Origin: Clostridiales bacterium | GTDB lineage: Bacteria > Bacillota > Clostridia > Lachnospirales > Lachnospiraceae | Direction of reading: 5' to 3' | Length of the DNA: 64,000 nt | NCBI GenBank assembly: GCA_020860715.1 | Contig: JAJBTU010000032.1 | Span: 62,001-126,000, forward strand | Shown: positions 8,602 to 16,770 of the stretch, piece after piece | Layout of the letters: each line of letters opens with the position of its first letter | Position numbering within the stretch: position 1 is the stretch's first letter | Translations under genes and position numbers: made by a program | Notes under the pieces: generated by a model | Seen by the model: the letters and a program-made list of their open reading frames with translations, nothing else | What the model was told of the DNA's origin: nothing | Databases searched by the model: none

Positions 8602-10047
8602 ATGAAGAATATTTTATTTGTAACATCTGAGGCGACTCCGTTTATTAAGACGGGCGGTCTCGCTGATGTGGCCGGCTCTCTTCCCAAATGTTTTAATAAA
8701 GAAGAGTTTGACTGCCGTGTGATTCTTCCAAAGTATCAGTGCATGGCTGACGAGTGGAAGAATAAGCTGGAATATGTCACTCATTTTTATATGAATCTTG
8801 CATGGCGATCCCAGTATGTAGGTATTCTGCATATGGAACTGGATGGGATTCATTTTTACTTTATCGACAATGAATATTATTTTTCCGGTCCGAAGCCGTA
8901 CGGCAATATCTATCAGGATATAGAGAAGTTTGCATTTTTCTCGAAAGCGGCGTTATCCGCTCTTCCTTCGATCGGATTCCGGCCGGATATTGTGCACTGC
9001 CATGACTGGCAGACCGGACTGATTCCGGTCATGTTAAAAGACAGATTCCAGGACGGAGATTTTTACCGCGGGATCAAATCCGTGATTACGATACACAATC
9101 TGAAGTTTCAGGGTGTCTGGGATGTAAAGACCGTGCGGGATATCACGGGACTTCCGGCTTACTATTTTACGCCGGATAAGCTGGAAGCATACGGGGACGC
9201 GAATTATCTGAAGGGCGGTATTGTCTACGCCGATGCGATTACGACGGTGAGCGAGACCTATGCGGAAGAGATCAAGCAGCCGTTCTATGGAGAACGTCTG
9301 GACGGTCTGATGCGCGCACGCGCGAATGACCTGCGCGGTATTGTGAACGGTATTGATTATGACGTGTGGAATCCGGAGACCGATCCGTTGATTGAGTACC
9401 ATTTTAATGCGAAAAATTTCCGCAAGGAAAAAATTAAAAATAAAAGAGCTTTGCAGCGTGAGCTGGGTCTGCAGCAGAATGACTCTGCATTTATGATCGG
9501 AATTGTATCCAGGCTGACGGATCAGAAGGGCTTTGACCTGATTGCGCATATGATGGATGAGATGTGTCAGAATGACCTGCAGGTTGTGGTACTCGGCACG
9601 GGCGAAGAGAAGTATGAAAATATGTTCCGCCACTTTGCATGGAAATATCAGGGCAAGGTATCTGCAAACATTTTCTATTCTGAGGCGCTCTCACACAAGA
9701 TATATGCATCCTGCGACGCCTTCCTGATGCCGTCTCTCTTTGAGCCCTGCGGACTGTCTCAGATCATCAGTCTGCGGTACGGCACTGTTCCGATTGTAAG
9801 AGAGACCGGAGGACTGAAAGACACGGTACAGCCGTACAACGAGTATGAGAGTACAGGCACCGGATTCAGCTTTGCAAATTACAATGCACATGAAATGTAT
9901 TTCACGATCCAGCGGGCGATGGGACTTTATCATGGCAAAAAACGTGAGTGGAACAAGATGATCGACCGTGGTATGGCAATGGATTTTTCATGGAACAGTT
10001 CTGCCAGAAAGTACGAGGAGATGTATAACTGGCTGCTTGGATGCTGA
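8602..10047 (+). CDS. glgA: Glycogen synthase (ADP-glucose type, GT5)
   Basis: Transfers glucose from ADP-glucose to the growing alpha-1,4-glucan chain. The 481-residue length is normal. The N-terminal KTGGLADVAGSLPK loop (residues about 15-28) is the ADP-glucose binding KxGGL motif. The C-terminal half has SRLTDQKGFDLI and SLFEPCGLSQ with the conserved Glu of the GT5 active site. I start at 8602, because GGAGGG at 8589-8594 precedes it and the protein then begins KNILFVTSEATPF, the family N-terminus. Together with glgB it supports a glycogen storage module; glgC/glgD and phosphorylase are not in this window. Confidence 0.97.
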   Translation: MKNILFVTSEATPFIKTGGLADVAGSLPKCFNKEEFDCRVILPKYQCMADEWKNKLEYVTHFYMNLAWRSQYVGILHMELDGIHFYFIDNEYYFSGPKPYGNIYQDIEKFAFFSKAALSALPSIGFRPDIVHCHDWQTGLIPVMLKDRFQDGDFYRGIKSVITIHNLKFQGVWDVKTVRDITGLPAYYFTPDKLEAYGDANYLKGGIVYADAITTVSETYAEEIKQPFYGERLDGLMRARANDLRGIVNGIDYDVWNPETDPLIEYHFNAKNFRKEKIKNKRALQRELGLQQNDSAFMIGIVSRLTDQKGFDLIAHMMDEMCQNDLQVVVLGTGEEKYENMFRHFAWKYQGKVSANIFYSEALSHKIYASCDAFLMPSLFEPCGLSQIISLRYGTVPIVRETGGLKDTVQPYNEYESTGTGFSFANYNAHEMYFTIQRAMGLYHGKKREWNKMIDRGMAMDFSWNSSARKYEEMYNWLLGC

Positions 10048-10090
10048 TGACGTAAGCCTTGCTGCTGCGGCAGCAGGAAAAGAATGAAAG

Positions 10091-10135
10091 AAAAGGCGGG
10101 GGATTCGGATCGCATCCTGAGTGCCCTGCCTTTTT
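10091..10135. terminator. Terminator between glgA and the araC remnant
   Basis: AAAAGGC-GGG pairs with CCC-t-GCCTTTT, and T-runs lie on both strands, so it could serve both convergent genes. A GC-rich palindrome (GCTGCTG-CGG-CAGCAG) lies just upstream. Confidence 0.6.
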
Positions 10136-10211
10136 GATTCATTTTTATCTGACGGTACTTTGCCGCTCGCTGCCAGTTCCGGCAGCAAAAGAATGACCGG
10201 AACGGGACCTT

Positions 10212-11128
10212 TTATTTGTGATCGATCTCGCGGAATGAACGGTATCCCTCACGGTACGCTGCGGGCGTCATACCGGTACTTGCTTTGAACAGATGGATAA
10301 AATGCGTGACGCTGTCGATGCCGACCCGGGATGCTATTTCGTGTACGCGCAGATTTGTAGTCTCCAGCAGGGTGCGTCCATGCGCCAGACGGACGCTGTT
10401 CAGATATTTCACCGGCGTCAGTCCGTAATACTGTGCAAATTCACGGCAGAGCCGGTATCGGCTGACCGAACAGGAGGCAGCCAGATTCGTAACGTTATGC
10501 TCGTTCTGATAATCGGTGTCAAACAGCTCCTTGATTTTTACAAGATATGGGGGAGCGGCTTTTGCGTCGGTCTGTTTCCCATAGAGGTCAAGGAGCAGAT
10601 CGGAGAGGATGTTCGTCAGAAGGCGGTTCTCTTCGAACGCATGGTGCGGCGAAGTCTGGAGTCCAAGTTCGGTCAGCCGCCGGATGTTGTCCGCGAGTTG
10701 CGTGCTTTCCGAGTAGCAAAATACCGGGAAACTGATTTTACAGATTTCCTCATAATAAGCGGCAGCGGATTCTCCGGAGAAAAATACGAGACGGATGTTC
10801 CATACCGCCGTGGTCGGGCGGAGCCGGAGGTATCCTGACAATCCCATAAAAGCAGGCTGCCCTTCGTGAGAGCATACTGGTCGCCTTCCGCCTGCAGCAT
10901 TCCCTCACCGGAAACTGTGTACAGTAAAAGATAGCTTCTTACGTCCTGAAACGCAAATGAGTCCGGCTGTTTTAAAGTGCGCAGGCCTCCCGCGCATGGA
11001 TAGAGCAGATGATTCTGCAAGTCAGGCAGGGATGTATAGAAATCAGGCATAAAATCAGAAACTGTGCCGTCGGAATAATCCATCAAAGCTACTTCCAGAG
11101 AAGAAGGGAACAGTTCGGTAATCTGCAT
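10212..11128 (-). pseudogene. AraC-family transcriptional regulator split by a -1 frameshift
   Basis: Two overlapping frames together encode one regulator of about 305 residues. Frame one (11128 to about 10835) gives the cupin-like ligand domain, with LLLYTVSGEGMLQAEGDQYA and GSLLLWDCQ. Frame two (about 10834 to 10212) continues with YLRLRPTTAVWNIRLVFFSGE and ends with two AraC helix-turn-helix motifs (NVTNLAASCSVSRYRLCREF; VHEIASRVGIDSVTHFIHLF). One added G after the CAG codon near 10834 would restore WDCQG-YLRLRP. The lesion is a single-base loss or a sequencing error. The gene is divergent from the aminopeptidase gene at 11235, and an intact version could regulate a carbohydrate function. 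Nothing here identifies its target. Confidence 0.85.
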
Positions 11129-11234
11129 ATCAGAATCTCCGTTTCATACAGGTATGATTTTAAATTTTAGTGATAAAAAGAAGGATTGTCAACCGGGTTT
11201 TCAGAACCATATTCGGACAGGGAGGGATACAGGA

Positions 11235-13031
11235 ATGATTCAGGAACGTATTGCTGCGCTTCGTAAGCGCATGAAAGAAGAGAAGATTGACGCTTATCTT
11301 GTACTAACGGATGATTTTCATGGATCTGAGTACGTTGGCGGCTATTTTAAATGCAGAGAATATATTACAGGATTTACCGGATCTGCAGGTACTGCCCTGA
11401 TCACGGAAGAGTCGGCGGGGCTGTGGACGGACGGCCGATATTTTATACAGGCAGCTCAACAGTTAAAAGGAAGCGGTATTACGCTCTATAAGATGGGGGA
11501 GCCGGATGTGCCGACGGTGCATGAATATCTGGAACAGACGCTTGGCATCGGACAGTGCCTGGGCTATGACGGCCGCACGGTCAGTACAGGAGAAGCCTCG
11601 GAACTGTCGGAAATCCTCAAAAAGAAAGGGGCTGTACAAAATGGCAGTCTGGATCTGATCGGAGATATCTGGGAGGATCGTCCGAGGCTCTCCTGTGAGC
11701 CGGTATCGGAACTGGATGTGAAATGGAGCGGTGAATCCCGCGCCTCAAAGATTGCACGGGTGCGTAAATCCATGCTGGAAAAGAAAGCAGACCTGTTCCT
11801 TCTTTCGACGCTTGATGACATCGCATGGCTGCTGAATATACGCGGCGGTGACATTGCGTGCTGCCCTGTAGTGCTTTCTTATCTGGTTATGACGGATGAA
11901 GAAGCGCTGCTGTTTGCGAATGAAAGGGCTTTTCCGGAGACAGTGAAACTGGCATTGGAGGCAGAACATGTCAGATTTCAGCCTTATGACGCTGTTTATG
12001 ATTTTCTGGCCGGGCTTCCGTCCGGGAAAAAGCTGCTTCTTTGCAGAGATAAAGTGAACAGCCGGCTGACGGCGTCCGTTCCGGAAGGGGTTGAAGTGAT
12101 TGACGGGGAAAACCCGACGCTGCTTTTTAAGGCGGTCAAAAATCCGACAGAAGTGAAAAATGAACGGGCTGCCCATATTAAGGACGGAGTGGCACTGACA
12201 AAATTTATTTACTGGCTGAAGACAAATGTCGGAAAGATTCCGATCACAGAACTTGGAGCAGAAAAAAGACTTTTTTCTCTGCGCTCTGAACAGGAACATT
12301 TTATGGGGAACAGTTTTGAACCGATTCTTTCATACGGTGAGCACGCGGCAATCGTCCATTACAGTGCAACACCTGAGACGGATGTTCCGATTGAGCCGCA
12401 CGGATTCCTTTTGGCGGACACCGGGGGCCATTATCTGGAAGGAACAACCGATGTAACGAGGACCATTGCGATGGGACCTTTGACGGACGAAGAAAAATTT
12501 TATTTCACCGCAGTGCTTCGCGGCCATTTGAATCTGGCCGCGGCAAAATTCCGTTCCGGAACGACAGGACTTAGCCTGGACTATCTGGCCCGTGCGCCGC
12601 TTTGGCAGCTTGGAAGGGACTTTAACCATGGAACCGGCCACGGTGTGGGATATCTGCTGAATGTGCATGAGGGACCGAACAGCTTTCACTGGAGAAGCAC
12701 ACCGAACCGCAAGGCAGATACGGCCTTTGAAGAGGGAATGATCACATCCGATGAACCCGGATATTATGAAGAGGGTAAATTCGGTATCCGGCATGAAAAC
12801 CTGATTGTGTGCGTGAAAGATCAGGAGACAGCATACGGCTCATTTCTTCGTTTCGAGCCCCTCACGATGGTGCCGTTTGATCTTGACGCGATTGTGCCTG
12901 AGCAAATGACAGAGAGGGAACGTACCCTTTTGAATAGATATCATGCACAGGTCTTTGAGAATATTTCGCCGTATCTGAACGAAGAAGAGAAAGCGTGGCT
13001 CAAAGAAGCAACTCGAATGATCGAAATATGA
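11235..13031 (+). CDS. pepP: Xaa-Pro aminopeptidase, three-domain M24B form
   Basis: Removes an N-terminal residue that precedes proline; cytoplasmic, two-metal enzyme. The 598-residue length matches the long three-domain aminopeptidase P1 type rather than the short PepP (about 440): two creatinase-like N-terminal domains, then the pita-bread catalytic domain. Metal ligands are visible: Asp in LADTGGHY, Asp in TTDVTRT, His in HGTGHGVGY, Glu in SDEPGYY and Glu in RHENLIV. I start at 11235 because GGAGG at 11221-11225 lies 9 bases upstream and MIQERIAALRKRMKE is the family N-terminus; a longer frame from 11154 has no ribosome binding site. Its role is peptide recycling. Confidence 0.95.
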   Translation: MIQERIAALRKRMKEEKIDAYLVLTDDFHGSEYVGGYFKCREYITGFTGSAGTALITEESAGLWTDGRYFIQAAQQLKGSGITLYKMGEPDVPTVHEYLEQTLGIGQCLGYDGRTVSTGEASELSEILKKKGAVQNGSLDLIGDIWEDRPRLSCEPVSELDVKWSGESRASKIARVRKSMLEKKADLFLLSTLDDIAWLLNIRGGDIACCPVVLSYLVMTDEEALLFANERAFPETVKLALEAEHVRFQPYDAVYDFLAGLPSGKKLLLCRDKVNSRLTASVPEGVEVIDGENPTLLFKAVKNPTEVKNERAAHIKDGVALTKFIYWLKTNVGKIPITELGAEKRLFSLRSEQEHFMGNSFEPILSYGEHAAIVHYSATPETDVPIEPHGFLLADTGGHYLEGTTDVTRTIAMGPLTDEEKFYFTAVLRGHLNLAAAKFRSGTTGLSLDYLARAPLWQLGRDFNHGTGHGVGYLLNVHEGPNSFHWRSTPNRKADTAFEEGMITSDEPGYYEEGKFGIRHENLIVCVKDQETAYGSFLRFEPLTMVPFDLDAIVPEQMTERERTLLNRYHAQVFENISPYLNEEEKAWLKEATRMIEI

Positions 13032-13036
13032 GAAAT

Positions 13037-13080
13037 GAGAAAAAGAACGCCCTGCCATTTCGGAGGACGTTCTTTTTCTC
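13037..13080. terminator. Bidirectional terminator, pepP and coaX
   Basis: Perfect 13-bp stem GAGAAAAAGAACG (13037-13049) and CGTTCTTTTTCTC (13068-13080) between convergent genes. A/T runs inside the stem serve both directions, and the right arm touches the coaX stop codon. Confidence 0.88.
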
Positions 13081-13849
13081 ATTCTGTTTTATTTTTATAA
13101 TAAATATACATCAGTCCCTTTAGCAGCAGCGCGTCATCGAGCAGAATCTCGTGGAAGCAGTGCGGGATAATCCGCGGAGCCAGACCGCCGGTGGCTATTA
13201 CGGTCGTTTTTTGCCCCAGTTCCTGTTCTATGCGGTCAATCATTCCGTCGATGCAGGCTGCATTGCCATGGATAACACCGCTTTTCATACATTCAGCGGT
13301 GTTTTTTCCGATCAGCCGCTTCGGGGCATCCAGACTGATGCGAACCAGCTGGGAAGTACGGCTGACCAGAGAATCCAGCGATACGCGTATCCCCGGCAGG
13401 ATCATGCCGCCAATATAATTTTTCTTCTCATCAATCACGGAAATGGTTGTCGCGGTGCCCATGTCTACAATGATCAGAGGAGGCTCATGCTCTGTGATAG
13501 CGGCTACAGCGTTCACAATCAGATCGCTGCCGACCTGTGCCGGGTTGTCCATCAGGATGTTCAGGCCTGTTTTGACGCCGGGTCCGACGACCATCGGCTC
13601 ATGGCCGATGATTTTCTCTGCCGCTTCACGGAACAGGTTTGTCAGAGGCGGGACTACAGAAGAAATGATAGCTCCTGTAATTTCCTTGCGGTCGATCTGA
13701 TAAAGCTCCAGAACATTTTTGATGCTGATCGCATATTCAAGTACCGTGCGTGACGGCGCTGTGGAGAGGCGCTCCACAAAAAGAATACTCTGATTGCGGC
13801 AGCAGCCGAGAACCGTATTGGTATTTCCGATGTCTATCGCCAGTATCAT
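13079..13849 (-). CDS. coaX: Type III pantothenate kinase
   Basis: Phosphorylates pantothenate, the first step of coenzyme A synthesis. The 256-residue length is typical. Motifs of the ASKHA fold: MILAIDIGNTNTVLG (phosphate loop, residues 1-15), VGPGVKTGL, DMGTATTISVID (second phosphate motif) and GGMILPGI. Type III enzymes need a monovalent cation and are not inhibited by CoA. The gene lies 66 bp downstream of an ECF-type substrate-binding membrane protein on the same strand, which fits uptake plus phosphorylation of pantothenate. Confidence 0.97.
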   Translation of the reverse strand: MILAIDIGNTNTVLGCCRNQSILFVERLSTAPSRTVLEYAISIKNVLELYQIDRKEITGAIISSVVPPLTNLFREAAEKIIGHEPMVVGPGVKTGLNILMDNPAQVGSDLIVNAVAAITEHEPPLIIVDMGTATTISVIDEKKNYIGGMILPGIRVSLDSLVSRTSQLVRISLDAPKRLIGKNTAECMKSGVIHGNAACIDGMIDRIEQELGQKTTVIATGGLAPRIIPHCFHEILLDDALLLKGLMYIYYKNKTE

Positions 13850-13915
13850 GGCGGAACCTCCTGATGATATGGTAGTTTAACAGTTATATACAGCTGTCTT
13901 TTGTGTATTATTTTA

Positions 13916-14551
13916 TTATGCGCGTGCCTGGCGCTGGGCAGGCGCCGAAACAAAATGCGCTCTGCAGAGTGCGGTGCCTACAGCTCCGGTGAGAATTGTT
14001 GCGCTGATCATCTCGCATATCGCATTTACTCCTACAAATCCGCAGACAAAGAGAATGATATTCTTTCCTCCGATCAGACTCTGCATATATTCTGTATTCC
14101 CAAACAAAAGAACGAGCGCGCCCATGAAAAAGAGCGTGTTCAGAAAAGCAGAGCAGAAGCCTGTAACAAAACATGCGGCAGAGGAATTGATTCCTTTTTG
14201 CACTCCGCGGAAAATATACCCCAGAAGCAGACCGTCAAGGAACCTCGGAACAAAACGCTGGATAAACGCCAGAACCGGGTTGATTCCGAACAGGATAACC
14301 CCCATCGCGCTGGTTCCGCCGATACCGATACACTGAAGAAAACTGGTAAGTCCAAAGACAGCCCCTGTGACGGCACCGCCGACCGGCCCTAAGGTGATTG
14401 CGGCGATCGCGACAGGAATCATATTAAACGTAATGGCGAGCGGTCCGATATTCAGATAACCGAGCGGAGTGTAGGCCATGAGAAGCAGAATGGCGGTCAT
14501 AAGGCCAAGAATGACGAGCTGCGAAGTGTTAAAACTTTTGTTGGTATTCAT
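13916..14551 (-). CDS. ECF transporter S component, probably pantothenate-specific
   Basis: 211-residue integral membrane protein with about six hydrophobic segments and an N-terminus of the ECF S-component kind (LVILGLMTAILLLMAYTPLGYL). It would bind a vitamin and work with a shared EcfA/A'/T module encoded elsewhere. The gene is followed by coaX, so pantothenate (PanT-like) is the natural substrate, but this is context inference; I cannot read ligand residues. I start at 14551, supported by GGAGG at 14561-14565 and the Lys/Asn-rich lead MNTNKSFNTSQL. A promoter at 14822-14851 leaves a leader of about 265 bases. Confidence 0.82.
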   Translation of the reverse strand: MNTNKSFNTSQLVILGLMTAILLLMAYTPLGYLNIGPLAITFNMIPVAIAAITLGPVGGAVTGAVFGLTSFLQCIGIGGTSAMGVILFGINPVLAFIQRFVPRFLDGLLLGYIFRGVQKGINSSAACFVTGFCSAFLNTLFFMGALVLLFGNTEYMQSLIGGKNIILFVCGFVGVNAICEMISATILTGAVGTALCRAHFVSAPAQRQARA

Positions 14552-14821
14552 TTTGATTGTCCTCCTGTTATTATTCCCTGTTCGAGTACAGAACATGAAT
14601 GACGGAAACCGGGACATTTTATAACCGCAGAGAGCTCAGGAGAGGCCGTACTGCTACCCTCCGAAACCGGTAGGATGTGTGTCGGCTGCCTGGTATTTCA
14701 TCGCAATGGCTGCATTCTTACAGCTGGTTATATGATTTTGAAAACAATCGGAAATCTGTCCGTCTTCCGGCATCGTGTACGGGTGTGGTCTCGATGCGGG
14801 ATACAATACAATTACCGCGTA

Positions 14822-14851
14822 AGTATAGCATAGAACCTGTCCATAGTACAA
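14822..14851 (-). promoter_or_regulatory. Promoter of the ECF S component-coaX operon
   Basis: On the minus strand: -35 TTGTAC (14851-14846), 18-bp spacer, -10 TATACT (14827-14822). The 528-bp gap between the S-component gene and spo0A (14552-15079) holds this promoter, a long possibly structured leader and the spo0A promoter. I recognise no riboswitch class in it. Confidence 0.6.
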
Positions 14852-14995
14852 GCAGAAAAAATTTTTACTTTTTTTGATAAAATTTTCCAAAAGCTGTCAC
14901 AAATCGACGTTTCAAACGTTTTTATATACAGTCAATCGTGTAGAAATCATGTGGACTGGTGGCGGATGCTGTCGTATCCGGGCGATAAGATTCCC

Positions 14996-15025
14996 TTGCG
15001 AATCCTGTCGCGCGGCAGATATAAT
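14996..15025 (+). promoter_or_regulatory. Sigma-A promoter of spo0A
   Basis: -35 TTGCGA (14996-15001), 18-bp spacer, -10 TATAAT (15020-15025), about 50 bp before the start codon. I could not make a convincing sigma-H promoter nearby. Confidence 0.65.
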
Positions 15026-15079
15026 ACAGAAAACAGAGACGCCGCTCAATCAGAATCAGAGAGGAAGGAGTATAAAGAA

Positions 15080-15889
15080 ATGGACAAGCTGAATGTGGCT
15101 ATTGCGGATGACAATGACAGAATGGTGCAGATACTGGATCATATTGTCAGCAGTGATGAGGAACTGGAGGTCGTCGGGAAAACCGGCAATGGAGAAGAAC
15201 TGATCGAAATCATCAGAGATAAGAAGCCGGATGTTGTCCTGCTTGACATTATCATGCCGAAGCTGGATGGCCTGGCGGTGATGGATCGGGTGAATCGGGA
15301 ACCCGCCGCTAAGAAGCCGGCTTTTATTGTTGTATCTGCGGTCAGTCAGGAAAAAATGACGGAAGATGCGTTTGATCTTGGAGCGGAATACTATATTCTA
15401 AAACCGTTTGACAACGATACTCTCGTCAATCGGATCAAGCGGGTACGTTCCCGCACGGAACATATGGCGGCAAGAATCCGGAAGCTGACACCTTCGGAAA
15501 ATCAGAAAGAATATATAGAGCGCAATCTTGAAAGCGATGTGACGAACATTATACATGAAGTCGGCGTCCCGGCGCACATTAAGGGGTATCAGTATCTGCG
15601 CGACGCGATCATGATGTCAGTTACCGACGCGGAGATGTTAAATTCTATTACCAAAATCCTGTATCCAACTATCGCGAAACGGCATCAGACGACGCCGAGC
15701 CGGGTTGAGAGGGCAATCCGTCATGCGATAGAAGTGGCCTGGAGCAGGGGAAAGGTAGATACGATTGAGGAACTCTTTGGCTACACGGTCAGCAATGGCA
15801 AGGGGAAACCGACAAATTCCGAGTTCATCGCACTGATCACGGACAAGATTCGTCTTGATTATAAAAAGAAACAAAAACAGGGAAGTTAA
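15080..15889 (+). CDS. spo0A: Sporulation master response regulator Spo0A
   Basis: Phosphorylation-activated transcription factor that commits cells to sporulation. The 269 residues consist of an N-terminal receiver domain (acid pocket Asp10/Asp11, phospho-acceptor Asp56 in VVLLDIIMP, Lys in LKPFDND) and the C-terminal Spo0A DNA-binding domain (ending in [18 protein letters not shown], a near-invariant recognition-helix region). The ATG at 15080 is chosen because AAGGAG precedes it by 9 bases and [13 protein letters not shown] is the family N-terminus. spoIVB, often found just upstream, is not there; the upstream neighbour is the divergent S-component gene. It implies the organism, or its recent ancestor, makes spores. 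Confidence 0.97.
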   Translation: MDKLNVAIADDNDRMVQILDHIVSSDEELEVVGKTGNGEELIEIIRDKKPDVVLLDIIMPKLDGLAVMDRVNREPAAKKPAFIVVSAVSQEKMTEDAFDLGAEYYILKPFDNDTLVNRIKRVRSRTEHMAARIRKLTPSENQKEYIERNLESDVTNIIHEVGVPAHIKGYQYLRDAIMMSVTDAEMLNSITKILYPTIAKRHQTTPSRVERAIRHAIEVAWSRGKVDTIEELFGYTVSNGKGKPTNSEFIALITDKIRLDYKKKQKQGS

Positions 15890-15892
15890 CTC

Positions 15893-15921
15893 TTGCAAGA
15901 ATGGCATGCCGGGTATATAAT
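15893..15921 (+). promoter_or_regulatory. Sigma-A promoter of the suf operon
   Basis: -35 TTGCAA (15893-15898), 17-bp spacer, -10 TATAAT (15916-15921), 72 bp before sufC. No terminator separates it from spo0A, whose stop codon is at 15887-15889. Confidence 0.85.
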
Positions 15922-15923
15922 AC

Positions 15924-15939
15924 ACTCCGATATCCGAGT
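15924..15939 (+). promoter_or_regulatory. Candidate operator over the suf transcription start
   Basis: ACTCCGATATCCGAGT is a 16-bp palindrome except for one symmetric pair. It begins 3 bp after the -10 box, where a bound repressor would block initiation. A further AGTCGGG follows at 15944-15950. An Rrf2/IscR-type Fe-S sensor would be the obvious reader, but no such gene is in the window. Confidence 0.5.
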
Positions 15940-15993
15940 AAAATAGTCGGGTTTTGATGATATCATCTTTTATGCCAGATGGAGGAGACTGAT

Positions 15994-16740
15994 ATGTCCG
16001 GTAAATTATTACAGGTAAAGAATTTATCTGTCAGAGTAGAGGAAAAAGAAATTCTGCATGGGGTCGACCTGGAGATCGGAAAAGGGGAGACCCATGTGCT
16101 GATGGGGCCGAACGGAGCCGGGAAATCTACCCTTGGCTATGCGCTGATGGGCAATCCCGGCTATCAGGTGACGGAAGGACAGATCCTGTTTGACGGGAAC
16201 GATCTGAGTGAGGTGTCTGTGTCGGATCGGGCGAAAGCCGGCCTGTTTCTGTCATTTCAGAATCCGCTGGAGGTACCGGGAATTACACTGAGCAACTTTA
16301 TCCGCAGTGCGCTGGAACAGCGCACGGGGGAGCGGATCCGTCTGTGGGATTTTCGAAAGGAACTTGAGGCAAAAATGGAGATCCTTCAGATGGACAAGTC
16401 TTACGCAAAACGCGATCTGAACGTCGGGTTTTCCGGAGGCGAAAAAAAGAAAGCGGAGATTTTGCAGCTTCTGATGATGAAACCGCAGCTCGCGATTCTG
16501 GATGAAACGGATTCCGGACTGGATGTGGACGCGGTGCGTACGGTTTCCCGCGGCGTTGAAGAATACCAGAAGGATAAGGACGGCTCCCTGCTGATCATCA
16601 CGCACAGCACCCGGATTCTGGAATCTCTGCATGTGGATGTGACGCACGTGCTTGTGAATGGACGGATCGTGGCTGAGGGCGATGCTTCTCTCGTGGATGA
16701 GATCAATGAGAATGGTTTCGAGCGGTTTGAGCAGGGCTGA
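15994..16740 (+). CDS. sufC: Fe-S cluster assembly ATPase SufC
   Basis: ABC-type soluble ATPase of the SufBCD scaffold, which builds Fe-S clusters. In the 248 residues: Walker A GPNGAGKST, the SufC signature FSGGEKKKAEILQ, Walker B LAILDETDSGLDVDAV and H-loop ITHSTRIL. There are no membrane segments. I start at 15994 (GGAGGAG at 15981-15987); an ATG at 15979 lacks room for a ribosome binding site. First gene of sufCBDSU, the usual Firmicutes order. Confidence 0.97.
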   Translation: MSGKLLQVKNLSVRVEEKEILHGVDLEIGKGETHVLMGPNGAGKSTLGYALMGNPGYQVTEGQILFDGNDLSEVSVSDRAKAGLFLSFQNPLEVPGITLSNFIRSALEQRTGERIRLWDFRKELEAKMEILQMDKSYAKRDLNVGFSGGEKKKAEILQLLMMKPQLAILDETDSGLDVDAVRTVSRGVEEYQKDKDGSLLIITHSTRILESLHVDVTHVLVNGRIVAEGDASLVDEINENGFERFEQG

Positions 16741-16770
16741 CAGAAACAGGAGACTAAGGAGCATCAGAGA

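Noticed and set aside
14640..14760. Possible cobalamin riboswitch or T-box in the leader of the ECF S component
   Set aside because: Fragments resemble parts (TGTAAG, AGCCATTG, GGGTAGCAGTACGG), but the order and core motifs of either class are not satisfied.
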